Origin: Anaerolineaceae bacterium oral taxon 439
GTDB taxonomy: Bacteria > Chloroflexota > Anaerolineae > Anaerolineales > Anaerolineaceae
Reading direction: 5' to 3'
Assembly: GCA_001717545.1 (NCBI GenBank)
Contig: CP017039.1
Span: 682,001-746,000 of the forward strand
DNA length: 64,000 nucleotides
Positions 42,410 to 50,089 of this stretch are shown in pieces. The notes under the pieces are model-generated. The model was not told the origin of the DNA. It saw only the letters and a program-made list of their open reading frames with translations, and did no database searches. Made by a program: the position numbers and the translations under genes. The number at the start of each line of letters is the position of its first letter. The first letter of the stretch is position 1.

Positions 42410-44670
42410 CCTTTTTCCAGTCCTCTGCTGATCTGATTGTCCTCCTCTTCAGCGTCGGTTTCGTCGCCGAAGTCCAGATCGATTTCGAATCGCCGCCGCC
42501 AATCGAGCCGGGCGCGGAGAAGCTCGCGAAGTCCGCTCGGCGCGTCGGCCTCGCCGATCTCGTCTGGATCGATCCCGTCGGCCGGAAGAAGCGTCAGCCG
42601 GAAATCGACGAGCGAAAGCCGGTACAGCAATCCGTTCCTTTCGGTCAGGTAGAGCGTCTTCCCGTCTCGCGCGATCCGCAGTCCGGCAAACGCGTGCTCG
42701 GCCGCGGCGTATTTCGCCGGCACTTCGAAGCGCAGCAGCTCCAGTTCTCCGGGAAGGGAAAACGCGAACAGGGTTCCCCCGGTCGTCAGCGCGAAAACGC
42801 AGCCTGGTTCGCACGCCAGCGCTGCGCCGGCGATTCGCCCCGGCGCGTCGTCGGGAAGCGTCCGCGACAGGATCGTCTTTCCGCTGGGGACGTGGGTAAC
42901 GGTTAAGCGGCGCCCGGACGCGCTCGCGAGCCAATCGCGGTCAATTTCGTCGGAAAACGCGCTGAACGGGGCGGGGAGGCGGAAGCGTCCGACCGGGCGC
43001 CTCCGGTCTATATCGATCAGGAGCGCTTCGCCGTTCTCATTCGCGATCAGCGTTCGGTTTTTTCCCGGATCGAAAGCCGCGTTCGTGATCCGCGTTCCCG
43101 GAAGGACGGTTTCACGAAAAAGCTCAACGCCGGTCGGATAGGAAAAAGCGGCGATCGCCGACGATCGGTCGATCAGGATCAGCCGCCGACCGTCGCGCTG
43201 GACCCAGATCGCGGCGATTTCGTCCTCCGCGGCGTTGAACTGCTGAAGCTGGCGTGAGGTCGCGAGGTCGAAAATACGGATTGAACGGTCGGACCAGCCG
43301 CTGATCAGCCGTTTCCCGTCCGGACTGAAAAAAACGCGGCGCGGGATCCGGTTGGGGAGACGGATCTCAAGGAGCGGCGTTTTGGGAAAATCCCGGTCCA
43401 GCGCGGAAAGGCGTCCGTTCGCGCTGACGAACGCCAGGGTTCTTCCGTCGCCGCTGAGCTGAAAATCGACCGGCGAGCCGTCGATCGCGAGCGCCGGTTC
43501 GGACGGGACCGGCGGGAACGGAAGTCTCGATTCATGGATAAAGGCGGCGATCCGGTCAAACAACGCGCGTTCTTCGCCGTCTCCCGCCCGGAACCCCTCC
43601 GCTTCCAACCGTTGGATCGCGTCCGGCAGGACCGCGAGCGGCGCGGCCTGCGCCAGCGCCCATTGTCGGGCCGGTCCGTCGGGCTGCCGCGACGCTGCCT
43701 GAAATTGCCCTGTCCAGTCGGAAAGGCCGAAAACCGGGCGGGCTTCGCCGAAACGGTCGTCCGGATGAAGCGCCGTGAGCCATTCCTCGTCCCCACTGCG
43801 CGCCGCGGCCGCGATCAGGCGGACCTGGAGGGACGTATCCGGCCCGTCGAAGGTTCGCAGCAACGCGCGGAAAGCGACGTCATTTTCTTCGTAGCGCGCC
43901 CAGTCTTCGATCAGGTAGAAATAAACCGCGTTGTCGGCGGGATTCGAGGGGGCGGGATCGATCTCGATACAGCGTTCGCGCACGGCGTCGTCGTCGACCG
44001 TCAGGAATAAATCCGCTAAGAGCGTTTTCCCTAAGGCGGGGCTGTTTTCGATTTGCGCGAAGAAACAGGCGCGCTCTTCACGGTTAAACGTCGGGAACGC
44101 ACGGATGACTTCGCCGCGTTTGTCCGGATCGTCCGCGTCCGCGATCCAGCCGGCGATCGCCGCCCAGCCATGGAGCGAGGTCCCCGCGCTCTTCAGCAGC
44201 GCCGCGCGGACGCCGTCGTTCGCGGCCAAATAAGCCCCGGTCAGCGCATCGAGCGCCGGATCGGTTCTCAGCAGCCGCTCCCGCTCGTTCAGGAGGAGCA
44301 ACTTTGCCGTTTCGCGGCAGGGTTCGGTTGATTCGATTTTTTCCTGCTTCAGGAAGGCGAGCGCATCGGGGTTCAGTCCGTCGATCGCCAGGGCGAAGAG
44401 CGCGTCGATCGCAACCGGATTCTTCCGCAGCGCGGCTTCGTCTTCCAGCACGCGGAGCGCGCGGACGCGGACCGCTTCCGCCGGCGAACGCACTGCGGCT
44501 TCGGATAACAGCTTCGCGGCGTCCGGATCGCCCGCTGAAAGCGATTCGTCGAGCAGCGTCAGCGCGCCAATCCCGGCGAGCCGGTAGGTCAAATCGGGCG
44601 GGAAGTCGCGCGGGATTTCCGCCTCTGTCAGGATCGATCGCAGCTCTGAAAGCGATTCCAGCCAGATCAT
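42406..44670 (-). CDS. Large helical-repeat plus beta-propeller protein
   Basis: 754 residues, no signal peptide or membrane helix. The first 340 residues are Ala/Leu-rich helices with HEAT-like repetition (AAKLLSEAAVRSPAEAVRVR, FALAIDGLNPDALAFLKQE). From about 370 to 700 there are WD40/YVTN-like blades, e.g. FFSPDGKRLISGWSDRSIRIFD, GRTLAFVSANGRLSAL and RIARDGKTLYLTERNGLLY, as in a scaffold propeller. The C-terminus is acidic. It lies 17 bases downstream of the Ycf35-like gene and overlaps the SprT-like gene by ATGA, so a scaffold for the operon's other products is plausible; that is inference. Confidence 0.7.
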   Translation of the reverse strand: MIWLESLSELRSILTEAEIPRDFPPDLTYRLAGIGALTLLDESLSAGDPDAAKLLSEAAVRSPAEAVRVRALRVLEDEAALRKNPVAIDALFALAIDGLNPDALAFLKQEKIESTEPCRETAKLLLLNERERLLRTDPALDALTGAYLAANDGVRAALLKSAGTSLHGWAAIAGWIADADDPDKRGEVIRAFPTFNREERACFFAQIENSPALGKTLLADLFLTVDDDAVRERCIEIDPAPSNPADNAVYFYLIEDWARYEENDVAFRALLRTFDGPDTSLQVRLIAAAARSGDEEWLTALHPDDRFGEARPVFGLSDWTGQFQAASRQPDGPARQWALAQAAPLAVLPDAIQRLEAEGFRAGDGEERALFDRIAAFIHESRLPFPPVPSEPALAIDGSPVDFQLSGDGRTLAFVSANGRLSALDRDFPKTPLLEIRLPNRIPRRVFFSPDGKRLISGWSDRSIRIFDLATSRQLQQFNAAEDEIAAIWVQRDGRRLILIDRSSAIAAFSYPTGVELFRETVLPGTRITNAAFDPGKNRTLIANENGEALLIDIDRRRPVGRFRLPAPFSAFSDEIDRDWLASASGRRLTVTHVPSGKTILSRTLPDDAPGRIAGAALACEPGCVFALTTGGTLFAFSLPGELELLRFEVPAKYAAAEHAFAGLRIARDGKTLYLTERNGLLYRLSLVDFRLTLLPADGIDPDEIGEADAPSGLRELLRARLDWRRRFEIDLDFGDETDAEEEDNQISRGLEKG

Positions 44671-44687
44671 TTTCCGCTCGTTCCGTC

Positions 44688-45065
44688 TCAGCTTGTCCGC
44701 CGGAGGATCAGACGGATTCGCCCGCTTTCGTCGCGCATTTCTTCGACGAGCGAAAAGCCGTCGGCGGTCAGCGCTGACAGCGCGGTCAGGTAGGCGTACG
44801 TTCGGGTCAGCTCGGCGGTAAACGCTTTCCGATCCAGCTGGATCAGGAACCAGTCGGCAACGATCCGGTACCCGTTTTTTCCAGGGATGAATCCGATCGG
44901 CGCGGAATATGGCGGCGTTACCGTGAACTCGACGGTCCGGGCGCGGCCGTTGGCGCTGATTTTCTGATTCGCGGATGGGTTGACCTCGTATCCGAGCGTC
45001 CGGAGCGCGTCGAGAAGCACGGCGCGGTCGCGGAACTGGGTTCGCAGGATCGACAGGTGCGACAT
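44688..45065 (-). CDS. Ycf35/DUF1257-family protein
   Basis: 125 residues starting MSHLSILRTQFRDRAVLLDALRTLGYEV, the hallmark N-terminus of DUF1257, with IGFIPGKNGYRIVADWF in the middle as in Ycf35. The longer upstream reading frame (to 45317) overlaps the ATPase gene antisense-like and is rejected. One base separates its ATG from the stop of the AAA ATPase gene. Ycf35 is a conserved plastid/cyanobacterial gene of unknown function; here it occurs in an apparently non-photosynthetic setting. Probably cytoplasmic. Confidence 0.85.
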   Translation of the reverse strand: MSHLSILRTQFRDRAVLLDALRTLGYEVNPSANQKISANGRARTVEFTVTPPYSAPIGFIPGKNGYRIVADWFLIQLDRKAFTAELTRTYAYLTALSALTADGFSLVEEMRDESGRIRLILRRTS

Positions 45066-45066
45066 G

Positions 45067-46560
45067 CTAATGGGCCTGACTTTCCGGGGCGGAGGCGGAT
45101 TGCGCCCTGCCTTCGCTGAGCCAGGAGCGCAGCCGGGCGACCGCTTCGCGCTGCGAAACCGAAAGCGGAACCTGACGCCGGAGCGCTTCGAGGATATCTT
45201 CGGTCGTAAATTCGCGTTCGCCGTCGTTGAACGCGACGTACATGGCGTCGATAACCGCCTGTTCCAGTTCGGAGCCGACGTAGCCTTCCGACGCTTCGGC
45301 GAGGCGGTCCAGGTCAAAAGATTCGGGGAGACGGCGTCGTTTTTCGAGATGAACCGCGAAGATTTCGCGCCGTTCGCGGCGATTCGGTAAATCGAGGAAA
45401 AAAATTTCGTCGAACCTTCCGCGGCGGAGGAGCTCCGGCGGGAGCGCGGTAATATCGTTGGCGGTAGCGACGACGAAAACCTCGCTTTTCTTTTCCTGCA
45501 TCCAGGTTAAGATCGAGGCGAAAACGCGAGCCGACGTTCCGGAATCGCTTCCGCCATGAGCCAGTGCTTTTTCCAGCTCGTCGATCCAGAGGATACACGG
45601 CGCGATCCGCTCGGCGATTTTCAGCGCGCGGCGGACGCGGCTTTCCGATTCGCCGACGAGACTCCCGAAGAGCGCGCCGACGTCGAGGCGGATCAGCGGA
45701 GACTGCCAGGCGCGTCCGATCATTTTCGCCGTCAGCGACTTTCCGGTTCCGGGAATCCCGATCAGCGCGATCCCTTTCGGCGCGGGAAGTCCATACGCGG
45801 CGGCGTTGGCGCCGAAGGCTTTTTCACGGGAGGTCAGCCAGTCCTTCAGGACGTCGAGTCCGCCGACGGATTGCATTGGTTCGTTCGCGTCGGTATATTC
45901 GAGCGCTTCGCTTTCGAGCAGGGTTTTCTTCTTTTCTTTCGCGACCGCGGCGATATCTTCGTCGCTCAGGAATCCGGATCGGGCGATCGCTTTGGCAAAC
46001 GCGCGCTGCGCCTGAGCGCTGGTCAGCCCGAGAGCGGCGCGGACGAGCCGTTCTCGCCCGGTTTCGCTGAGCCGGAGCGTCGTTCCCGGCTGGAGCCGGA
46101 GACGGTCGATTTCAGCGTTGATTTCAAACGCGTCGGGAAGCTCGAACGGAATTTCGACGGCCTCGCTGCGCAGCTCGACCGGGAGCTCGTCCTCGACCGT
46201 CGTGATCAGGATCGTTTTCCGGCTTTGCCGGAGCGTCTGGCTCAGCGTCCTGAGCCTGCGCCGGACGGTCGGGTTATCCCAGAACGCGTTGAAATCTTTG
46301 AGGAGGAAGAGCGCGGCCCGATCGGGCGCGGCTTTATCGATCGCTTCGAGCGCGGCGAGCGGGTCGCGGCCTCCGTCCGGCGCGTTTTTTCCGCGGAGCG
46401 GCGTAAACCCGGCGCAGATATCCCAAGAGATCAGCTCCCGGCCGGTATTCGCGGCGAAGGACAGAATTTCGCCCTGGACGCGCGCTTCTTCCGGCGTCCG
46501 GATCAGGATCAGCGCAGCTTTCGCGCGGATTTGGATATCGAGTTCGGCGATAAATCTCAT
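45067..46560 (-). CDS. Ycf46-type AAA ATPase
   Basis: 497 residues. The N-terminal 200 residues form the degenerate non-catalytic domain seen in Ycf46 ([20 protein letters not shown] onwards). The C-terminal AAA module is complete: Walker A GIPGTGKS (268-275), Walker [12 protein letters not shown] (322-332), sensor-1 region VVATANDI, and the arginine-finger segment [20 protein letters not shown]. The ATG at 46558-46560 is chosen; a longer open frame upstream to 46974 shows no domain. First gene of the tightly packed operon with Ycf35, propeller and SprT-like genes. Confidence 0.88.
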   Translation of the reverse strand: MRFIAELDIQIRAKAALILIRTPEEARVQGEILSFAANTGRELISWDICAGFTPLRGKNAPDGGRDPLAALEAIDKAAPDRAALFLLKDFNAFWDNPTVRRRLRTLSQTLRQSRKTILITTVEDELPVELRSEAVEIPFELPDAFEINAEIDRLRLQPGTTLRLSETGRERLVRAALGLTSAQAQRAFAKAIARSGFLSDEDIAAVAKEKKKTLLESEALEYTDANEPMQSVGGLDVLKDWLTSREKAFGANAAAYGLPAPKGIALIGIPGTGKSLTAKMIGRAWQSPLIRLDVGALFGSLVGESESRVRRALKIAERIAPCILWIDELEKALAHGGSDSGTSARVFASILTWMQEKKSEVFVVATANDITALPPELLRRGRFDEIFFLDLPNRRERREIFAVHLEKRRRLPESFDLDRLAEASEGYVGSELEQAVIDAMYVAFNDGEREFTTEDILEALRRQVPLSVSQREAVARLRSWLSEGRAQSASAPESQAH

Positions 46561-46625
46561 GTCCGAAATTATACTGTACGCGGGCGGGGCGCGATCCTGA
46601 ATCGTGGCGGGCGTGAATTTCGGCT

Positions 46626-47168
46626 TTAGCCGGCGGATAATTTCCGCTGATGCGCCTTGATTTTTTTTATCGCCCAGTCGTAATGGCTCGACGTGGCGCT
46701 GACGAAGTAAGAGCCTAACGGACTTCCGCCGACCCATGGATAGACGCCTTTCGAAAACAGTTCCTCGTTCGAAAACTTTTCGGCCAGCGCCAGGACGTCG
46801 CGATGCGACGCGGTCAGGAGCTCCTTCGCCGTTTCGATCGGAGTGGTTTGATGATCCCGCCAGAAAGCGACGTTCATTTCGCCGTACGTTTTCCAGTTGT
46901 ACGGAAGCGGTATAAAGGGTTTCGCTTCGCCCTTTTCGTTCGACTCGACCCAATTCAGTAAAAGCCGGTGCCATTCGTACAAGTGAATCAGGACATCGCG
47001 CAGATTTTTATCCCGGCGCCAGTGCGCTTCCTTTTTCTTCGGGTCCGCGCTGAAATCGAACGGAGTTCCCAGTTCCGTTTCCGTCATGCCGTCGATCAGG
47101 CGGTTCAGCTTTTCGTATTGGCCCGCCGCGGCGGCGATTAAATCTGTCTTTGTCGCAGGTCTGCTCAT
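46626..47168 (-). CDS. ClbS/DfsB-family four-helix bundle protein
   Basis: 180 residues. The sequence MSRPATKTDLIAAAAGQYEKLNRLIDGMTE, a WRRDKNLRDVLIHLYEWHRLL helix and FIPLPYNWKTYGEMNVAFW match the ClbS/DfsB (DUF1706) family, cytosolic DinB-like bundles. ClbS protects colibactin producers, but most members are of unknown role. The start is the ATG at 47166-47168 (ribosome site GGAAGGA); an upstream open frame lacks family sequence. Not evidently in an operon. Confidence 0.88.
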   Translation of the reverse strand: MSRPATKTDLIAAAAGQYEKLNRLIDGMTETELGTPFDFSADPKKKEAHWRRDKNLRDVLIHLYEWHRLLLNWVESNEKGEAKPFIPLPYNWKTYGEMNVAFWRDHQTTPIETAKELLTASHRDVLALAEKFSNEELFSKGVYPWVGGSPLGSYFVSATSSHYDWAIKKIKAHQRKLSAG

Positions 47169-47280
47169 GAGGCTTCGTTCCTTCCGTTTTCCGCGCGGCG
47201 TTGGATTCGGGGTTTCGTTCCCCGCGCCGCGCGAAGCTGCTGATACGAACAGGATAGCGCATGAACGATGACAGCGTATG

Positions 47281-48177
47281 TCAGGGTTTATTTTTGGCCA
47301 TGATTTTCGCGGCTTCACGCGCTAAAACGCCGCGCAAAAAGTCGGGCCGGATCACGTCGACAGCCGCGCCGAACGAGAGAAGGTACCCGACGAGCCAGCC
47401 GTCTACCGGCATGACTGCCGTGACGGTCAACTCGCCATCCCGCGTTTCGCGGATTTGTCCCTCTGTGAATTCGTCGTAAACGCGCCAGGCGAATTCTTTC
47501 GGGAAACGCAGCGTAATCTCCTCGCAGCTTTCAGGAACCGACGCCGTTTCCTCGGGATATTCGAGCGGCGCGAATTCCTCGTTCAGGACCTCGCAGGCGA
47601 GGATCCGGTTGATCTTGAAAAGACGGAAAGCTTCCGTCTCTGCGCAGCGGGCTTTCAGGTACCAGTCCTTCGCTTTGTAGCTGAGCTTCAGCGGGTATAT
47701 TTTTCTTGTTTTCCTCTCGCCCCAGGAGCTGACGTACACGATGGACAGAGCCTTCCGTTCGAAGGCTGCTTTCCTGATTCGCTGGTATTTAACAGTATCC
47801 GACGCCTCGTTTCCCCAGCGGGAAAAATCGATCTCCATCAGGCTTTCCGCTCGCGCGTTGAACAGGGCGGAAAGCTTCATTAATAAATCCTGATGACCGC
47901 CGCCGGTCATCCTGGAAAGGCTTTCCAACGCGGTCAGAAGCGTCGTTTTTTCATCCCCGGAAAGGAGTGCTTTTCTGAGGATAAAGCTGTCGAGGAGTTG
48001 GATCCCCCCGTTTCGGCCGGTCGTAACGTAGACGGGAATTCCCGAGCCGCTCAGCGCGTCTATATCCCGGTAAATCGTCCGGACCGAGACATCGAGTTCT
48101 TCTGCCAGTTCCGGCGCGGTCATCCGCCCCTGCCTTAGAAGCGCGTAGATGATTCTGAAATGGCGGTTTTCTTTCAT
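47281..48177 (-). CDS. WYL-domain transcriptional regulator (YafY type)
   Basis: 298 residues. The N-terminus is a DeoR-type winged helix (RIIYALLRQGRMTAPELAEELDVSVRTIYRDIDAL), followed by a WYL domain with KALSIVYVSSWGERKTRKIYPLKLSYKAKDWYLKARC and the C-terminal WCX extension (VTAVMPVDGWLVGYLLSFG). WYL domains sense small molecules or nucleic acids. Divergently transcribed from a metal ABC transporter across 145 bp containing TGTCAT/ATGACA repeats, so it may regulate that transporter and itself. Confidence 0.93.
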   Translation of the reverse strand: MKENRHFRIIYALLRQGRMTAPELAEELDVSVRTIYRDIDALSGSGIPVYVTTGRNGGIQLLDSFILRKALLSGDEKTTLLTALESLSRMTGGGHQDLLMKLSALFNARAESLMEIDFSRWGNEASDTVKYQRIRKAAFERKALSIVYVSSWGERKTRKIYPLKLSYKAKDWYLKARCAETEAFRLFKINRILACEVLNEEFAPLEYPEETASVPESCEEITLRFPKEFAWRVYDEFTEGQIRETRDGELTVTAVMPVDGWLVGYLLSFGAAVDVIRPDFLRGVLAREAAKIMAKNKP

Positions 48178-48190
48178 TCCCCGATCTCCG

Positions 48191-48237
48191 TTGACGTCAT
48201 GTCATTATAGCCTGAAAAAGCATGACAAAAGATGACA
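48191..48237. promoter_or_regulatory. Putative operator: TGTCAT/ATGACA inverted repeats and -10 box
   Basis: TGACGTCA (48192-48199, palindrome), TGTCAT (48200-48205), ATGACA (48222-48227) and a second ATGACA (48232-48237). The inner pair is inverted with a 16-bp gap and flanks a minus-strand TATAAT (within 48204-48209), placing it over the promoter of the WYL regulator gene. Autoregulation is inferred. Confidence 0.5.
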
Positions 48238-48322
48238 GGATTTCTCCTGGCGAGCGGGACGCCGCAGGAGGGGAACGTTCGTCCGCTCAGTTGGGGCGGA
48301 TATCGGTACGGTTCAGAGTATA

Positions 48323-49084
48323 ATGAGAACGATGATGGATAACGGAAACGCGAAACAACCGATGATCGAACTGATCGACGCTTCGCTGGGATACGCGGAG
48401 GAGCGCGAGGCGACGCTTCCGAATATCACGCTGACGATTTACGCCGGCGAGATGGTCGCGGTGATCGGGCCGAACGGCGCGGGAAAATCGACGCTCATGA
48501 AAACGATCGTCGGGCTGATCCCGCCGGTCTCCGGCCAGGTCCGGCTCCATGGCGCCGCGCCCGGCTCGCGGCACCGCGGTTGTATTTCCTACGTTCCGCA
48601 GCGCGAAGCGATCGACCGGAGCTATCCGATTACTGTCGGCGACGTCGTCATGATGGGGCGATACAGGTATCTTCCGCTGATTGGCTTCCCGTCGCGCGAG
48701 GATCGGAGGATCGTCGCCGAGGCGATGGAACGAATGGGGCTTTCGGCGTTCGCGAACCGGCGGATCAGCGATCTTTCCGGCGGTCAGCAGCAGCGGATTT
48801 TTTTAGCCCGCGCCTTTGCGCAGCAGCCGCGCATGCTGCTGATGGACGAGCCGTTCAACGCGGTCGATTTAAAAACCGAGGAAATTATCCTCGATAGTTT
48901 GCATGATTTCCATGCGCAGGGGGTTACGACGCTGATCGTAACGCATGATTTGAGCATTGTTCGTGATCATTTTGAAAAAGTGATCCTGTTGAACGACCGC
49001 GAGCTCGCTTACGGCCCGGCGGAAGAAATCATGGTTCGTGAGAAGCTGGAAGCGGTGTATGGGAAACGCGCGGTTATTTTTTAG
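48323..49084 (+). CDS. Metal ABC transporter ATP-binding protein (Zn/Mn type)
   Basis: 253 residues. Walker [11 protein letters not shown]-loop YVPQ, signature LSGGQQQR, Walker B LLMDEPF and the switch His in VTHD are all intact. The block [17 protein letters not shown] is typical of the Zn/Mn/Fe chelate group (ZnuC/MntB). The annotated start may be too long: a TATAAT (48319-48324) overlaps the ATG at 48323, so translation more likely begins at 48332 or 48335. Paired with the permease gene 42 bp downstream. Confidence 0.9.
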   Translation: MRTMMDNGNAKQPMIELIDASLGYAEEREATLPNITLTIYAGEMVAVIGPNGAGKSTLMKTIVGLIPPVSGQVRLHGAAPGSRHRGCISYVPQREAIDRSYPITVGDVVMMGRYRYLPLIGFPSREDRRIVAEAMERMGLSAFANRRISDLSGGQQQRIFLARAFAQQPRMLLMDEPFNAVDLKTEEIILDSLHDFHAQGVTTLIVTHDLSIVRDHFEKVILLNDRELAYGPAEEIMVREKLEAVYGKRAVIF

Positions 49085-49126
49085 TTTTTTTCGCGGGCGT
49101 GCGGCCCGCTTCGCAGGAGGATTTTT

Positions 49127-49951
49127 TTGATCGCTTCGCTGATCGAGCCGTTTCAGTTTGATTTTTTCGTGCGCAGCCTGTTAGCGGCGACGATCGTCGG
49201 CGCGGTCTGTTCCGTGATCGGCGTGTACGTCGTCGTGCGGTCGATGGCCTTTTTGGGCGACGCGCTGGCGCATGCGGTTCTTCCGGGCGTGGCGATCGCG
49301 TACCTTTTCGGCGGGAATCTGACGATTGGGGCGCTGGCGGCTTCCTGTCTGGTTGCGCTCGGCGTCGCGGAGCTTTCGGAAAACGCCGAGATTCGCGAAG
49401 ATACCGCGATTGGGATCCTGTTTACCGCGGCGTTGGCGCTGGGCGTCGCGATGATCAGTTCGAACCGTTCATACGCCGTCGACCTGGCGCATATCCTGTT
49501 CGGAAACGTATTGGGCGTGAACACGGCGGATATTCGCTTTATCGCGGTCGCGGCGACGGTGGTCCTGCTGACGGTGGTCCTGCTGTACCGCCGGTTCCTG
49601 GCGATTACGTTCGATCCGATTATGGCGCGGACGATGGGCTGGAACGTACGGCTGCTGCGGTCGGTCCTGCTGGTCATGATTGCGGCGACGATTACGATTT
49701 CAATCAATATCGTCGGCGCGTCTCTGGTGACGGCGATGCTGATCACGCCGGCGGCGACCGCGCTGATGTTTACCAAAAAGCTGGCGCAGACGATGCTCGT
49801 GTCGGCGCTGATCGGGATGCTGTCCGGGTTTATCGGCCTGATGGCGAGTTATTACCTGAATATCAGCTCGGGCGCGTCGATCGTGCTGACCGCGACCGGT
49901 TTTTTCCTGATCGGAACGCTCTGGCGGAAGGTCTTCCCGCGAAGGAATTGA
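49127..49951 (+). CDS. Metal ABC transporter permease (Zn/Mn type)
   Basis: 274 residues with about eight helices. YVVVRSMAFLGDALAHAVLPGVAIAYLFG is a hallmark of the ZnuB/MntC/SitD permease family, and HILFGNVLGV and GASLVTAMLITPAATALM complete it. It starts at a TTG with an excellent ribosome site (AGGAGGATTTTT). The expected metal-binding lipoprotein (ZnuA/MntA) is not adjacent, so the locus is a two-gene partial set. Confidence 0.9.
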   Translation: MIASLIEPFQFDFFVRSLLAATIVGAVCSVIGVYVVVRSMAFLGDALAHAVLPGVAIAYLFGGNLTIGALAASCLVALGVAELSENAEIREDTAIGILFTAALALGVAMISSNRSYAVDLAHILFGNVLGVNTADIRFIAVAATVVLLTVVLLYRRFLAITFDPIMARTMGWNVRLLRSVLLVMIAATITISINIVGASLVTAMLITPAATALMFTKKLAQTMLVSALIGMLSGFIGLMASYYLNISSGASIVLTATGFFLIGTLWRKVFPRRN

Positions 49952-50089
49952 ACGCGGAGGGCGCGGGCGAATTAACCGGGCGGCCGGGTGCGCGATGCGC
50001 CGTAAAGTTCAGGCGGGTCCAGGGGACAGACGAGATTTTCCTGACGCTTTTCCCGTTCGCCTGAATAACGGTTCGCTCGCGTGCACGGA
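49952..50089. other. Convergent intergenic stretch, nothing recognised
   Basis: About 140 GC-rich bases between the permease and the fused xanthine dehydrogenase gene. No terminator with a T-run and no open frame worth calling. Confidence 0.3.

Noticed and set aside
45556-46629. 357-codon plus-strand open frame
   Set aside because: Antisense shadow of the AAA ATPase gene.
46561-46974. N-terminal extension of the AAA ATPase
   Set aside because: The conserved Ycf46 N-terminus starts at 46560; the extension overlaps the ClbS-like gene and is low-information.
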